Origin: Agelaius tricolor
Taxonomy: Eukaryota; Chordata; Aves; Passeriformes; Icteridae
Assembly (NCBI GenBank): GCA_023055355.1
Contig: JALJCS010000002.1
Span: forward strand, 76,837,001 to 76,901,000
Reading direction: 5' to 3'
DNA length: 64,000 nucleotides
Shown: positions 25,795 to 38,320 of the stretch, piece by piece
How the letters are laid out: each line of letters opens with the position of its first letter
Numbering within the stretch: the stretch's first letter is position 1
Notes under the pieces: model-generated
Told to the model about the DNA's origin: nothing
Database searches by the model: none
What the model saw: the letters and a program-made list of their open reading frames with translations, nothing else
Program-made: the position numbers and the translations under genes

Positions 25795-27165
25795 CATAAA
25801 ATAGCTTGAGTTGAAAGAGACATTTGAGAATCATCTAGTCCAAGATGCACGGCAGTAAGCAGGGACATATTTCCCTAGATCAGATTATTTCAAGTACCAT
25901 CCAATTTGGCCTTGAACATCTTCAGTGATGGGGCATCCACACCTTCTCTAGGAAACCTGTTCCCCTGCATCACCATCATCCTAAACAAATGTATTCTTTA
26001 TGTTCAATCTAAAGTTATTGTCCTTCATTTTAAATCCAATGGCTTTTTTCTGGTCACTACAGGCCTTGGTAAGAGGCTTAAAAATTATTTGTCTGTCTTT
26101 TGTTGAAACCCCTGCACACATTTAAAGGCTGCAACAGAGTCTTAGAGAGCCTTCTCCAGACTGAAAAACCTCACCTCTCTCAGCCTTTCCTCATGGAAGA
26201 AGGGTTCTGGCTTCTGACTATTCTTCTGTCAGTCTCTAGACCCACTGTGACAGGTCCATGTCTTTCCTTTGCTGTGGGCCCCAGATATAAATGCACTACT
26301 CCAGGTGTGGTTTACAAGTGCAGAGTAGAGGAGGAGAATCAGCTCCCTCACCAGGCTGGCCACACCACTTTTGATGCAGCCCAGGGTATGGTTGGCTTTA
26401 TGGACAGTGAGTGCACATGGTCAGGTTTTATCTAATCTTTCATTCACCAACACATCCAAGTCCTTCTCTGCAGGCCTGCTCCCTAGTAATTAATCCCTCA
26501 GCCTGTATGATTCTGGGGATTGCCCTGACCCAGGTGCAGGACTTTGCACTTGGATTTGTTGAAACTCATGGAGTTCACAGGAGTTCATCACTCTTTAAAC
26601 CTGTCAAGATCTTTCTGGATGATATCCTTTTCCTCTAGGAAATCAGCTTCGCCATTCAGCTTGATGTTGCCTTCAAACTTGCTAAGGGTGCACTCAATCC
26701 CATTTTTAGGTATTAAATAACGTATTTCCCAGTAGATACCTTTGAAGAATGCTACTGGTTATTGATTTCCACTAGGAAATTGAGCTGTTGACTATAATTC
26801 TTTGTGTGCAACTATCCAGCCAATTCCTCATGCAGATAATCAACCTTCCTCATGTAGATAATCAACCATCATCAAACACATTTCTCTCCAATTTGGTGGC
26901 CAGAATGCTGTGGGACACTGTATATCAGAAGTCCAGGTAGATGACATCCATAGCTGTTTCCTTGTCTGTGGATGCAGTCACTCCATTGTAGAAGGCCACT
27001 AAATTAGTCATCTGTGGTTTGCCCTTGTTGAAGCCTTGTTGAATGTCTCTAATCACATCTCTGTCCTTCATGCATTTAGACTTGTCTTCTAATGCATCTT
27101 GCTAGATGTGCTCCAACTTCCTACTGGGCACAGAAAGTGAGGCTGACTGGTTGTTAGTTCTCACT
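25795..27165 (-). mobile_element. CR1 LINE, antisense, RT C-terminal half to 3' tail (broken)
   Basis: This is the longest CR1 copy. Read on the minus strand it starts at about 27165 in the ORF2 reverse-transcriptase region (the part coding for the RT ...VSLTSVPGK-like segment), passes through blocks matching CATGCTGGCT-type, AGAAGTCCAGGTAGATGACA and GCCACTAAATTAGTCATCTG, then the part around the catalytic site, and ends at about 25795 in the CR1 3' end (AATCATCTAGTCCAAGATGC on the plus strand). The codons that should give the F-A-D-D catalytic box lie at 26666-26677 and now read Phe-Glu-Gly-Asn, and sequence just before it is deleted. A 23-bp-period duplication (CTCATGNAGATAATCAACC) lies at about 26830-26870. 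No enzyme can be made. The plus-strand frames inside (for example 25906-26435) are shadows. Confidence 0.93.
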
Positions 27166-30100
27166 GTCCTTCCTTTTACCTTTTTGTTCCATTCTGTCAT
27201 TACTTTGACTACTAATTGACACATATCTCATTACAATATTGCTTGTGTAAGATGAAATGCAGAGAACAGTCACAGCTGAACTGAAGATAATATCTTTGGC
27301 TTTATCTGACTCTTTTATAGCCACGGAAGAGGATGTACTGATAGTAGAACTTCTAAATATTGCTGAACATATTTTCTCCAATAAGAAAAAACATTAGCCA
27401 CCCTCTTGGCAGAGATAGAGGAAGAGATCAGGAGCTGAAAAGTTATTAAGTTTGAATGATCATGACTTGCTCACATTTCATATCTGGGGAGAGAGAAAAT
27501 GTGCATATTTATTCTTCACATGAACTTGCTCACACACCAGCACGCATTTGCTGTTTAAAAGCATTGGTTTCACAAGACTGAGAACAATTATGAGAAAGAA
27601 CAGGGACATAAAAAGACTGCAGCAAATGTCTGTTTGACAGTGGCTTGCTACATATTTCAACCTCAGTTCTTAAATGGAGAAAATGATGCTACATGGGTAG
27701 AAAAAAATAAATCTTTTGACAGGATGTTTAAGGACTTGTAATAAGAAACTAGAAAACAAATGGTATAGTATAGGTGACATGAGACTTTTTTTGATATTTT
27801 ACTTGTTTAGCTAAAAAAGCACAAATGACAGAAACACCAGGCAGCTCAGTATAATTATAGTGTTATACAGTATAATGTGCATCTGATATCCAAACCTATT
27901 CAGCAATAGTGAGGTCATACAATCTGCATATATTTTTTGAGCATATGAATTACCTCAGGGTAGGTGTTGCTGTTATACAACTCAGGGTAGTGAGGAAGGT
28001 GCCAGATTGTATGTAGCCAGGGCAAATATTCCTGAATATTTCATACATATACTTTCAGCAGCAAGTCCGCTCAGAAACACATCTTGGATTGAGATTTTGC
28101 ACATAATCTTTAGTTAAACAGTTGCTAGTTTAACAAAGAGAAAGATAAGGGGTGGTTTAGAGTCTGAAAATACGTGTTTAGTGAAAAAATACTTGAAATT
28201 CTTCTATAACCATTCAGAAAAAAAAAATTATAACTTCTGGTGCCTGAAATGTGAAGGAAGATAAAGGCAGACACAGGACATCTACTCTTGTTTTGTTTGT
28301 TTGTTTGTTTTGCTCAGCAGCACAATTATCTCCAGAACAGCTTTCTATAGTGAGTGACTGAGTAGTGAAAAGTCAGTGCTTTACAAAAGTATGTCTTGCA
28401 TCAAATGAGAATTAATTCAATGGTGTGATACTGCATGCATTACAAGAAGCTGAAACAATAAGTTTTTTCTGACTTTGTATTATCTGAATCTGTCCTACCT
28501 TGCACATATAGCAGCAAATCTTTTCATCATCAGCTTAGAGTATTCCACTTGTTTGGTGTCTTAAATTGTATATTACAAAATAAAATCAACAAACGACACC
28601 AATGATATGGAAAAGGGATGGCTTGTTATGTGCTAAGAGCCATAATGTGAGAACACAGCTTTACAGCACCTTTTGTTTTATTTTCTGATTTCAAACAACA
28701 GCGTAGCATTTTTATAAAACAGAAAGTATCATATAAAACAGTCTGGTTAATCTAAAATACATCATATACATTATTCCATTTTATCCATATAGACTTCTAT
28801 ATTATATACTTGTCAGCATATATCATTAAATTGCCATTTTTGCTGCAATTCATTCTGAAAATATGATTTCAAAATCAAGAATATGTGAGTCTGCAGGGAT
28901 TCATATTGAAATCCCATGTAGGCAAACAAACATCCAACCCTCACACGCCTTCATTTGTTATCCTAGATTTGCCTATGCAATAATTTATTGCTTAAGAAAT
29001 TGAGGATCTGTCAGTGACAGGTCATGAAATCAGATGAAACTTGGAGTTGAGTACTCTATCATGAGTAGCCCAGATGCAGAATGTAATAGAGGTTCCTGTG
29101 ATTGGAAATTCTGCTCAAATTAAATCCTGCTCTCTCAACTTTTTCTCTTTTTAATCCTTAGAATACTCTTCCCTAAACAAGACAGACTGTAGACTTTCTT
29201 GACCCTATCTCTGTGTTTGTGGACACTCAGTGATGTAACTCCCCATAGGCTGCATTCTGTCACCCCTTCCAGAAGGACCCATCTGTAAACAAAGCCCAGA
29301 CTTCAAATTGTCCAGATGTCTTGTTAACATATTTGCTGTTCCTCTCCAAAGTACCCTCTGCCTATAGGCTTGCAGCACCCTGAATTTAGCTGCAGATTTT
29401 GAAAATATCTATCTTTACAGGTTCTGTCTCAATCAGATGGAGAAAGATTTTTGTATCTGGCTTGTTGATACCCAGAAGGACCTGTTAGAGTGCTGAGACA
29501 CGCTTGTTTTAATGTCTACCACAGACAGACTGTCTGCTCTTACAGAGCTAACGCACTTTTTATTACATTACATTTAAGCAGATATTCGCTGCACAGGAAC
29601 AAAATACCTCCATGAATTCCCACTGAAGGATATCTTCCTTTGCACAGGAAGGAAAGGCATGTACCTATTCCTTAGAAAGAGCAGCTGCTTTACCATTTAA
29701 AACTGAAGTGAGGGAATGAGATTGTTTAGTTCACTGTATATGAGGAAAAAGGCTCATGTCAGTCACTGTTTAGGTCTCTGCAGCTCTTTTACTCCTAAAC
29801 AACTCAACAGTGTGGTTTGTGTTAAAAGCCAGCTAAAGAATGTCACAAGAAGGAATAAACCCAAAATTTCTCACCTTACCCACAGTTGTTGTCCCCAGAG
29901 ACACAGCTCTGACCTAACAGGAGTCACAGTGGTATCTAGGGGCAGGGAACAACTACAGGAGGTTGTTGCTTTTCCCAATACTTTTGCTTTATATGCTGTC
30001 CCTTTAACAAGATTAAATGATATATCAAGGCCATTTAAAAGCATAGATACATAGAGTAAGAATTTGGGACGCCATCTTAAAATTACTGTAATGAAAACCA

Positions 30101-30460
30101 ATTGCTATAATGAAGTAGATTTATGTGTGGTTTAGTGTTTATCTCTTTGTAGTTTAATTGCACACAAAAAGTGGATTTGTGTTATGCGACTGTGCTGTGC
30201 CTGAGGGTCCCCAGGGAGTTAAATTTTTAACATATGATGAAATTACAATGAGCCAATGCTGCATTGTCTAAGAAAGCTCTGTTCATGAAAATAATGCTTC
30301 AGATACCATTATCATCTCAGCAGCAGGTCACAAGAGGACTATTATTGTTCCATAGGATTTTATTTTTCAGGCAGTTAAAGCAAAAAATTAAACAGAGGTG
30401 TTTTTGGTTTCGTTTGTGCTGGGCTTTTTTGTTTTGGCATGAAAAATAAATTCTCATTTG

Positions 30461-30465
<5 letters not shown>
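27166..30465. other. Unique AT-rich DNA
   Basis: No gene or recognisable transposon was seen. A short GTTT repeat lies at 28290-28312. The 112-codon plus-strand frame at 29716-30054 overlaps a 76-codon minus-strand frame, and neither resembles a known protein. Confidence 0.5.
28290..28312. repeat. GTTT microsatellite
   Basis: Four to five copies of GTTT with flanking TTTTG make a short simple repeat. Confidence 0.75.
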
Positions 30466-30515
<50 letters not shown>

Positions 30516-30529
30516 TAAATATATATATG
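30466..30529. repeat. Compound TA / CA microsatellite
   Basis: About twenty TA units run from 30466 to 30505, pass directly into five CA units, and after TAAA continue as ATATATATA. Frames through it code only for Tyr-Ile repeats and are meaningless. Length polymorphism is likely. Confidence 0.92.
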
Positions 30530-33500
30530 AAACCCTCAAACAAAAATGAGAATATGTTTTTCCAAGGAAAATAACTTTGTCTTTTCATTGAAAAATACCA
30601 TTTTCAAAAAATCTTACTCTCATTAACCTCCTTTACCATTATGAAATGGTCAACAGTGTATCTATGGTAACATAATTACTTGAAGGAGCTGTATGTTAAA
30701 AGAAAGAAAAATTGTTATGAACTTCCCATTTTAAAAAGTGTTCCTTTTAACAGATGTGAACGAAGTCCTCAGAGAACTTTACTTTCTGTTCCTTTTATTG
30801 CAGTTGCCCTACTCACCTTGCTACCCCATATTTCTCTTTTCTTGTCTAATCTGAAATCATTCCAGTCTCCCCTAAAATCACTCAATCAGCTCATAAAGCC
30901 ACAAGCTGATGTAATCAAAAGAATAATAAAAAGTGTGGTAAAACCTGTGGGGAAGTCTGTGACAGAAGCCATAAACAAAAGAAGCAACAGACAATAATAA
31001 AGAAATTAAATTAATTGAACAAAAGAGAAATGGGGCTGAACAGAAAAGGCAAGGAATTGGGTGGTTGCCTCTATTTTTGCCATTAAATTAAGACTCAGCT
31101 GCAGAAAAACACGCTTAGGGATTAGTGGCTATAATTTCTGTGCCTTGTCAATACAGGTATGAAAAATCACTGGAGAATAATTTCATGAGGACAATTCTGA
31201 TCTCTTCCCCTTTAAAATACACTCAAGTATTATCATACAGGAAGATATCTAACCTCAGTTGATGGTGCTTGATGTCCAGTGGAACTGAGCCCTTTAAAAA
31301 ATCTCCTTCTGTCTGGAGAGCCATGAATGAAGGCCTTTTATTTTCACCTCCATTCTGAGGCAGTGGTGTGGGAAGAGAATTGTGGGAGGGTGAAATGGAG
31401 GGTGACTATGATTGCTGGTCTTGCCATGCCATGACAAATGGAAAACTAAAGCAAAAGAGATTTTTTTGCCTGTGTCACTCTCAAAACAGTGCAAAACTTT
31501 ATTTTGTTAGGATCTAGAGCAAACCTCCCTCTTTCTCTAAGTTACATTATTAATACTAATAATTTGCTGTTAGAAAAATATCTTCTATGCACAGTTATTG
31601 GTAGATAATTTTCTGAGTCAGTTGCAAAACGTACTTGATCAAAACCATATTTCAATAGATATAACATCAGCCATTTTTACTTGACAGAACTTGGTAAACA
31701 TCATGTTATAGTGGCATTAGACCACAATGGTGAGAAATGGGCTCTCAAATTCAGTAAAAGTAGAACATATATCTGAAGAGTTTTCTGGGGGTGGCAGAGA
31801 GATTACTGACTTTCCATATACTATAAATGGGCAATGACAAGACCAAAGGCAGAAATAAATCTTGTGGAAATGCTCCAACTATAAAAAGTCTTCAAGAATG
31901 AGCATTCTTACATGTGTCCCTCAATGGCCAGAATGAAATTCATTCAAGATGAGGTAGGTGAAAAGGAGGTTATATTATCACTGCTGTGGGAAATAAACAG
32001 GTAAGTGTAAATATATTTTAATAATATACTTTGATATTTCCTGGCCAAAAGGATAAAGTATCCAACAGAACATTAAAAAAAACTCTTATGTAACAGAACT
32101 CCCCTGAGTTTCAGATGAGGTTAAGAAATTTGAACACCATGGAGAGTTATCGCTCCTTGGCTTGTTGCTTCTATCCAACTGTATCACATAGCAAGAGGAG
32201 CAGTCTCTTAAAGCTGCCTGTGAGAGAGCTAGGTATAAAAATTATTAATGTCTACCAAGATCTGAATTCATACTCTACATTGCATTAAAAATGTGCCACT
32301 AAATGACCACAAATCCACACTATGTCTATAAGGCCCAACATATGAAGTCAATACAATACTGTGAGAGCAATAATGCTTTAAATCAAGGTGTACTGGTTCC
32401 ATTTATATTCCACTTTGTTTTTTGTACAGCTGATTATAACATAGTCTGTCTTGTTTGAGCCAAAACTATAAACACATATGCTAGGAAAGGTAACTGGTAG
32501 CCTGGTATACTGTACACTAGTATTCAACGAACAGATCTTGTTCTTACAGCTGTTCTTCAACAAGATTATTCAGACACAGAGCTTCTCTCTGAGCTTTTGT
32601 TCCACTTGTCCCACAGTCAGATTTCACTCATGGCAGCGCTTCCAAATAGGTCCTGTACAATTGAGAAAGAATTGAAAATCATTTACAGGAAAAGCAAAAA
32701 AGAAAAGCATAATGGAAAGTTTCCTTTTTAACACAAAATTAGTTTTTGAAGAATACAAATATTGATATGATATCTATATGATAATTTTCTATAAGCCAGC
32801 TGCCTTGAGTGAAGCAAATTAAATTACAAACTCTTTCTAATTTTATTTCTTTCATATCCTTAAAATCAGGTTACAAATCCTTACTCCTATAGTTTACTCT
32901 TACCCTTAAAATGGGTAATACTGTCCCCTTATCAACTTCTTTCAAGATAAATAAAAATTTAAAACAAATTTTCTTTTGAATGATTTGGATTACAGATAAT
33001 GAAGAGGGTAGCATAGTATGGTTACATTACTATCCAATACCAGTAACAAATGCCATAAACCTTCATCTTATTGCAATTTTATGTCAGAATAACTTAATGG
33101 AAGGACAAGAAAGATGTCTGGAGAGTGTTGCTTTTAAGGGTAAAGGTTTGCAAAAGCATTAGTAAAACTAATGGCAGACATCTTGCATTAGTGTAGCTCT
33201 GATAAGGTGCTGCCAAAGTCCCAGAAATGTTCAGGGTCAGACATCTGTGATTAAAATGGTTATTCAAGTTCATCCTCATACATAAAAAAATCAGTGAGGA
33301 GCCAAGGAAGATGTTTTTAAAGGCAGATCCTGCTACAAGCTGCAGGGCTGAGAAGGTCCTGCCCACTCACACAGTGCAAGATGCAACAGGCTGTCTCTTG
33401 AGAAATGAGTAATTAAAATTAAAAACTTTTTGGAGCTCACCACATCATGAGAAAAAATTATTCAACCATTTTTGCATTCAGTTCTTCAGAAGAAAAGGAC

Positions 33501-34414
33501 TGGAAATACAGCTCATTTTTGAGACTTATCAGCCATTGATAGCAGGGTAGCTCATATGGCTTCATATAGAGTAAATTACTATATATAATTCAGTTTTTCC
33601 CAAAGCAAATAAAACATTCAGTATGGCAACTCTATTATTTCATATTTAGTGGCAATTGTGGTTAGTACCTCAAAAAAATCATCATTTACCAACAATTACT
33701 GTATCACAGTGCTTTTTATTTCCTCCTCTAAGGACTGAGAAACATTTTCTCTCAAATATCATGATTTAGTAACTATTCCAACAGCTGACTTTTGATAGAA
33801 ATCAGTATAATTCTGCCTTCTTCCTAAAATGCAAATAGCTATTAGAATCAACAATTTAAACCATATAACAAATTGTAGATAAAAAAGTGAAGAAGTTAAG
33901 TCTTTACCAGCTTGCAATTCAGAGCAAATAAGCTACTGAATATGCCCCTTTGGAGTCAGTCCTTTTTAAAAGCTCTCTGCTGAATCTGTGCAGCTGACTG
34001 AATTTGGACTTTAGCTTCTCTTAGGAGCCCTTCACCACAAGCTGCCAAAGCCTTTTATGATTTTTTGGCTCACCCCACCACTTTGTTCCCCCTGCTCAAA
34101 AAAAGACACTTCTCTCAAACCTAACCAAGGTCTACAGATAGATAATCAAATCAGTCTTTTAGAAAACTTATTCCACATAATTGTTTTCAAATAATTTCCC
34201 TCTTTTCACTCTTTCTTGTGACAGAAGATGTAGAGATCTGCCATTAGCTAATGACTCTGAAAAACCTACCAATTGCTTGAAAGGAATCAAAATGAGGCTG
34301 AAAGGAAATAGAATTTGAGATCTCGGTGAAATGCAGTTTCTGAATCAGCTACCTACATTTTGAAAGGGAGCCATTAATCACTGACTTTGTACTCTCAACA
34401 GTCCATCTTAGAGA
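30530..34414. other. Unique AT-rich DNA
   Basis: No gene was recognised. A 105-codon plus-strand frame at 30680-30997 has a Leu-rich first half and a Lys/Val-rich second half and matches nothing I know. An AACAGGTAAGTG donor-like motif lies at about 31997 without a partner. Confidence 0.5.
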
Positions 34415-34505
34415 AGTGTTTCTCAATCTTTTTAAATTTAAGGGTCACTTAACCTTTCTGCAAAAAAATCTGAGCGTGGCTGTTCAGACTATTACCACAG
34501 TCCCA
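34415..34505 (+). mobile_element. Possible hAT-like DNA transposon end
   Basis: AGTGTTTCTCAATCTTTTT resembles the terminal inverted repeat of hAT-Charlie elements (CAGTGTTTCTCAACC type), and the next bases, AGGGTCACTTAACC, fit the start of such an element. I found no matching inverted end downstream and no 8-bp target duplication, so this is a decayed end at best. Confidence 0.3.
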
Positions 34506-35309
34506 TACATTAATTTACAACCAGTTTATTGCTCTTCATTCATTATTTTCAATTTTATAATTTGCCTTTCCTGTTTGCCAGCCTGTTTGAATTGTTAGTT
34601 TATGATTTGTTTGCATGTTTTTAATAAAATCTTTTTCAATCATTGTGTAGATCACCATTCACTATCATACTGATCCCCAAGGGATCTAGAAAAAAGTGGC
34701 AAATTGCCAGTTAAGAAAAGAATTATTTTGTGTAAATCTATTTCTGAATTTCAGGAAATTAATTAGAATACTTTGCAGAAACATTTAACATTTTCTCTAG
34801 AAGACAATTTTTTGGTCGGGTTTTCCTATAGGTTAATAAAAAGCATATTTTACAAGTTCCACTGTACACCAAAACCACTACATGAAGAAAGAAAGAAGCA
34901 AATGTTACCTTGTTTATTTGTTTTGTTGCAGTAGATTGTCCATAAACAATTTTATGAAGTTTAATTTCTGAGCAGTTTATATGCCAATCTGGAGTTCCAG
35001 ATAGCTTCTAGAATTCAAAATTGCAGATCTAAATCAACTCTATTACCTGTTGTCCAGCTGTGCATGAGTAGGTATTCAATCATATAACAGCTGCTGGTAC
35101 CATCGAACTTTCAAAAACAAGAATCCAAAAGATGAGGAAAATTGTTAAAGGGACGTGGCAACCCACTGCTCTGTTCAAGAATAATAGCTCAAGAGAAGAT
35201 GATGACTATTGGCAAAAGCTATGAACATTATCTTCTAGTATTACTTTCTAGATATGCATTAATAAATATTGTCTTCTAGTAATGTTTCAAATATCTACCT
35301 CTAAACACT
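34506..35309. other. Unique AT-rich DNA
   Basis: No gene or transposon was recognised. A CTTCTAGTA-type duplication lies at about 35230-35282. Confidence 0.5.
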
Positions 35310-35700
35310 TGTGGTGGTAGATCCTGGTTAGCTGTCAGGTGCCCAGCAAGCTGCTCTATCATTTCCCCTTCTCAACAAGACACAGAGAGAAAATGTGACA
35401 AGGACAGCCTGATATCACCCAGTTACAATTACAGACGATACAAACTTGACTTGGGGAAGATAAATTATTATCAGTTGATAAAAGATGAGAAATCTAAAAC
35501 CACTTTGCCTCCAAACCCACTCTCTCAGTCAATTGGCACTTCTCATACAGCTAAACACTTCCTTCCCAAAGAAAATGGCATAGTCAGACCAATCGGGGGG
35601 CCATTCTGTCCCCAGACAAAGCTCCCTTGTTTTGTGGGATCCTACCTGCTGGTCCAGCCCAGAATGCTAATAAAGGTGTGTGTCAACACTTGAACAATAA
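35310..35700 (-). mobile_element. Decayed avian ERV LTR, antisense
   Basis: The left edge TGTGGTGG is the complement of an LTR 3' end in CCACCACA. The sequence then follows a common avian LTR in reverse: GTCAGGTGCCCAGCAAGCTG, CTCTATCATTTCCCCTTCTC, AGAGAGAAAATGTGACAAGG, ACTTGACTTGGGGAAGATAA, and a GAAATCTAAAACCACTTTGC block. In the family, the segment after the TTGGGG block carries the polyadenylation signal on the minus strand; here it is changed to AATAAT. Similarity is clear to about 35530 and uncertain beyond, so the right boundary is a guess. An 80-codon plus-strand frame inside it is a shadow. Confidence 0.68.
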
Positions 35701-38244
35701 AGATGATGCTGAGCATCAAGCCCATGACCTCATCCTCTATAGTTTGTAAGGATGGACATAACCACAAAATCTGTGTCAGGCCTTGGGAAAAAAGGTCTCC
35801 TAAGGTCTCTAAACTCACATTTGCCTATGAGTAGTGGCACTCCCACATCTACTGTAGATGGCCACATTGCCAGAGAAATTCAGTCCCATGGAACGACTGA
35901 TAAGTTCCTCCCAAAATATTTGCTGGACTGTGTCCAGCTCACCCAAAAACCTGACCCCAAAGGGAGAGTTTCAACAATCTTTGTGTAGCAAAATAATATA
36001 ATAAAGGAAAGGATTAGATTGATTCTAAACAATAATAAAAATATAAAATATGAATTATCGTGGGGATTTCAGGGAAACACTGTAGTATCCAAAACCCCTG
36101 TCAAACAGTACTTAAGTATTGCAATTATATTTTCCCAGAATGAGAAAGGAAGGCTTCAGTGTCCTGTTTCATGTCTCATGGGAAAATTAACTGCAGGGTG
36201 AAATGATCTGTTCAAAGCAATTATTTTGCACTTAATCCGTAGAAATCATTTGGAGACGTAGAATAATGACTTCCAAGCCCTTTGGCATTTGGCCACAATC
36301 CCTGAAAATATCTCATAATTCTGGAGAAAGAGTATGCCCCCCTCATTATGCAACTTCAAAATTGTTAAAATCCTTTTGAAAACCCCTCCCCAGAGCAAAG
36401 ACCATTTGCAAAGTGACCTTCCAGATACAGAAATTCAGTTTGCAGGCCTGAAAAGAAACCTCACTCCTATGTGTCCAAGGCCTGTGTTTCATATCTGCAA
36501 TGTAAAAACAAAAATTCTTTTGGCAGAGTTTCCTCACAAATAGCAGACAGATTATTGCATAACTGACATCCCAGCTCAGGTTTTTGGTGGGTATTGAAGG
36601 ATTTCTTGTCCTAGAGATTAAGTAATTTTTATTACATGTAGGTGATTCAGTGCAACTTACTTTACAACCTCTGCATCCCCAATTTTGGCAACTTTCATCC
36701 CAATTTGTATTTGTCAACTAATTTAAAATGGCTTTGGTGTGGATTTTTTTCCTCAGTGTCTTGCAGCAGATAGCCAGACGTAAAAATAGTTTAGGACACA
36801 GTTATAAATGTTCATGCTACATCCAGTGAAAGCTAATAAAGAATTAAGTATTCTGGAACTGATCCCTATCCTATTAAATCAGTGTGTGTTTTTATATACT
36901 GATTTAAATTGACAAGTCAAAACTGTGAAGATTTATTTTAAATATAAAGCAGGAGTAAGGTTATTTATAGTAAGAATAAGAGGGAATTATATTTGATAAA
37001 AAATCCCTAGTTTCCTTCTTAGTTCCTTAATCTGTTGATTGCCTTCCAGAGAGATAAGACATGCTTTTAGTTTAACATTTCAGAAAATCATATAATTTTT
37101 TTATTATAGTACGATGAAAATTTCAACCCCCCAACTACAAAATTTTGGTGGATGTCAAAAACAGACATTTACTATTAAAAACAATTTTTAAAATGCTGCA
37201 ATGATCTGTTAAAAAAAAAAAAAAATTAATTCCATGCTCCAATAAAATCGGACTCTAGCCAGTCTCTGAAATTGACTAATTAACTTACTAAAAGAAAAAT
37301 CTGTGTCTTAGGGTAAAACAGAATGAAGACTGAAAATTAAATTGGAATGCACTGGATGGTAATATTAATACTAAAGATGCTTTTAGAGCCATAAAATATT
37401 TCTCCATGCTCGTAGAAATTTTTTGTGGTGTTGGGTTGAATTTGAGGCCTTTGTGAAATTAAAACACCAATGCCAGTGACTCCACTGGAGCAGCTAGTTT
37501 GGCTTCAAGGAAGACTATAGCTTGTATTTCTTTAAAGCTCATGGCATATACTTACACTAAATGAAGGGAATCAACTAACATTGTGGCAATGAAGGTATTC
37601 TAATAATATTAAGATTAGAAGATTAAGTTTTCTTAATAGCTTTTCTTTCTTTGTCGCATTATTTAAAGGCAAGGTCTGCTGCCCTTACTTGTTTTGTTTA
37701 CACAGTCAGGAGGTTGTCTAACTCTTCATTTTGGGGGGATGGCATTACAGCCCTTCACAAGGGCACCCCCCTCCATGTCATGAGTGTCACATCTGCAAAC
37801 TGCACAAGTTGATAAATATTGGTTTAGCAGCTTAAACTTCCCAGGCAAGGTGTGTGGAGCACAGAAAATGAAGCATAACAAAATGCTGGCCTGCTCAGTG
37901 CAGTAAAGGCAGTAAAGATTCGTTCTTGAGAGGCCCTGAGCAGAAGTGGAGGTGTCTGGAGGGAGATAATGTCAAAAATATAGGTGTTTCCTTCAGGACT
38001 TGTATGTACACTGAAAGAAGGATCTTCAAGATGTGAAATTTGGACAGGTTACTCATCTGGCAGTTAGATAATTAACTCCTACTTGTCCAACATTGAAATG
38101 ATGCTTTCCATTTCCATACCAGCTACACTTTTATTTTAGGAAAACAGATTTAAACAGAATACCTTTCATAGAAATAGCATATTCTGAGTGTGAACTGACT
38201 TCATGTGCCTATGAGACAATTTGCCTGTAATTCTTCAATCTCCT
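35701..38244. other. Unique DNA
   Basis: No gene was recognised. The part at 35701-36000 may be further LTR or internal ERV sequence, but I cannot align it. An A run lies at 37211-37225. The 123-codon minus-strand frame at 36346-36717 overlaps a plus-strand frame and has no known relative. Confidence 0.45.
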
Positions 38245-38320
38245 TGTCTCTATATTTATTTGAACAAAAGTTGATTTAAGGGTGTCTCTATATTTATTTG
38301 AACAAAAGTTGATTTAAGGG
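38245..38320. repeat. Perfect 38-bp tandem duplication
   Basis: A 38-base unit starting TGTCTCTATATTTATTTGAA and ending GATTTAAGGG occupies 38245-38282 and is repeated without a single difference at 38283-38320. A further TGTCT follows. Identity this high implies a recent event. Confidence 0.95.

Noticed and set aside
25906..26638. Three plus-strand frames of 66-111 codons
   Set aside because: They are the antisense side of the CR1 copy at 25795-27165.
30317..30514. Frame coding for a Tyr-Ile repeat
   Set aside because: It is a translation of the TA microsatellite.
31990..32003. Donor-like AACAGGTAAGTG
   Set aside because: It is a single donor without an upstream acceptor or open exon.
35451..35693. 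80-codon plus-strand frame
   Set aside because: It lies in the decayed antisense LTR and has no recognisable protein.
36346..36717. 123-codon minus-strand frame with several Cys residues
   Set aside because: The Cys spacing fits no zinc-finger or disulfide family I know, a plus-strand frame overlaps it, and chance is sufficient.
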